From Vulcanimicrobiota bacterium (GTDB lineage: Bacteria; Vulcanimicrobiota; Vulcanimicrobiia; Vulcanimicrobiales; Vulcanimicrobiaceae): DNA of 7,847 nt. The stretch spans positions 1,194 through 9,040 of the forward strand of contig PKWF01000250.1 in NCBI GenBank assembly GCA_003133185.1. Direction: 5' to 3'. A model generated the notes under the pieces. The model did not search any database and was not told the origin of the DNA. It saw only the letters and a list, made by a program, of their open reading frames with translations. Position 1 is the stretch's first letter; every line of letters starts with the position of its first letter. Below are positions 7,482 to 7,847 of this stretch, one piece after another. The translations under genes were made by a program, and so were the position numbers.

Positions 7482-7490
7482 CAGATTCTC

Positions 7491-7790
7491 ATGCACTCTC
7501 GTCAGCGTTCCGTTCGAACGCTTTGCGCGCTAGGAGTCGCGGCACTCTTTGCCGGTTGCTCGGCATATGGGTCTTTAGGAAAGATCACACCGCTCGCTAT
7601 GACGTCCGGTTCACAAGCGCGCCCGGCGCACGGTGCGATTACTTTCGACGCCGCGCCGGTTGAGTTCGCCTATGTCGCCAACTTTGGTTCCAATAACGTT
7701 TCGGCATACGCCATCGATGCAACAAGCGGCGCGTTGAAGCCCGTCAAGGGATCCCCATTTGCGGCGGCACTGGCCCCACTGGTTTGGTAA
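7491..7790 (+). CDS. YVTN/lactonase-type beta-propeller lipoprotein, N-terminal part before an apparent frameshift
   Basis: The frame encodes a lipoprotein signal (basic residues R4-R9, hydrophobic core, lipobox L19-F20-A21-G22-Cys23), a low-complexity linker, and then the first blade of a beta-propeller: FAYVANFGSNNVSAYAID followed by TSGALKPVKGSPFAA. This pattern is typical of the YVTN / seven-bladed lactonase group. As given, the frame ends at 7790 after 99 codons, far too short for a propeller. The last seven codons (ALAPLVW) are out of register. Family-like sequence continues in the next frame to the window edge, so the gene is either broken by a 1-base deletion or affected by a sequencing error. 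The protein would be anchored in a membrane facing the periplasm or the outside. Its ligand or enzymatic role is unknown. Confidence 0.8.
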   Translation: MHSRQRSVRTLCALGVAALFAGCSAYGSLGKITPLAMTSGSQARPAHGAITFDAAPVEFAYVANFGSNNVSAYAIDATSGALKPVKGSPFAAALAPLVW

Positions 7791-7847
7791 TCGACCCTAA
7801 GGGCAAGTTCGCCTACGTACCTAACCATGGCTCCAATGACGTTTCCG
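7769..7847 (+). CDS. Continuation of the beta-propeller lipoprotein in the shifted frame (runs off window)
   Basis: Reading from 7769 gives TGPTGLVIDPKGKFAYVPNH and then GSNDVS, the expected next strands after GSPFAA in this repeat family. Restoring one G near 7764-7767 gives GSPFAAGTGPTGLVIDPKGK. The TTCGCC codons that begin the two homologous strands lie 143 bases apart (7665 and 7808). One added base makes this 144, exactly 48 codons, which agrees with the protein repeat. The frame is open to the end of the window, so most of the propeller lies beyond it. Confidence 0.8.

Noticed and set aside
7310..7492. - strand 60-codon frame in the intergenic region
   Set aside because: It has no ribosome binding site that I can see and no family resemblance. 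Its start codon overlaps the lipoprotein ATG, and it crosses both hairpins.

Overview
The window looks like a piece of a GC-rich chromosome from a diderm (Gram-negative type) bacterium. The envelope genes show this directly: an RND inner-membrane pump, a lipoprotein outer-membrane channel, a secreted beta-propeller/phosphoesterase and a second lipoprotein. The combination recalls poorly cultured soil phyla such as Eremiobacterota (WPS-2) or Acidobacteriota. That placement is a low-confidence impression, because no rRNA or marker gene is present.

Bases 1-6580 (+ strand) hold a tightly coupled operon that enters from the left edge. It contains (i) an AcrB-like HAE1 RND permease lacking about its first 56 residues, (ii) an OprM/NodT-type outer-membrane factor whose GTG start overlaps the permease stop by 4 bp (GTGA), and (iii) a secreted 724-residue protein whose ATG overlaps the channel stop by 1 bp (TAATG). 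The third protein joins an N-terminal YVTN-like beta-propeller to a C-terminal phosphoesterase domain of the phospholipase C/AcpA type. The periplasmic adaptor gene is not visible and presumably lies upstream of base 1. Together these genes would make a tripartite efflux pump plus an exported phosphoesterase made from the same transcript.

Bases 6607-7231 (- strand) hold two small membrane-protein genes that converge on the efflux operon. They encode a GlsB/YeaQ/YmgE-family protein and, downstream of it, a DUF1232 (YkvA-type) protein. The 76-bp gap between them contains a perfect 8-bp inverted repeat and a possible 15-codon leader ORF whose stop overlaps the DUF1232 start (TGATG).

Bases 7232-7490 are a 259-bp divergent intergenic region with two stem-loops on the + strand side. 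The second is a 13-bp stem ending four bases before the ribosome binding site of the last gene. That gene (from 7491) encodes a lipoprotein with YVTN/lactonase-type beta-propeller repeats. As given, its frame closes at 7790 after 99 codons, but the propeller sequence continues in another frame to the window edge. A single missing G near 7764-7767 explains the break, so it is either an assembly error or a real frameshift.

No RNA genes, CRISPR arrays, insertion sequences or clear intrinsic terminators were seen. The most useful leads are the frameshift in the last gene, the translational coupling of a phosphoesterase to an efflux pump, the altered substrate-pocket and switch-loop residues of the pump, and the structured leaders near both small-gene groups.
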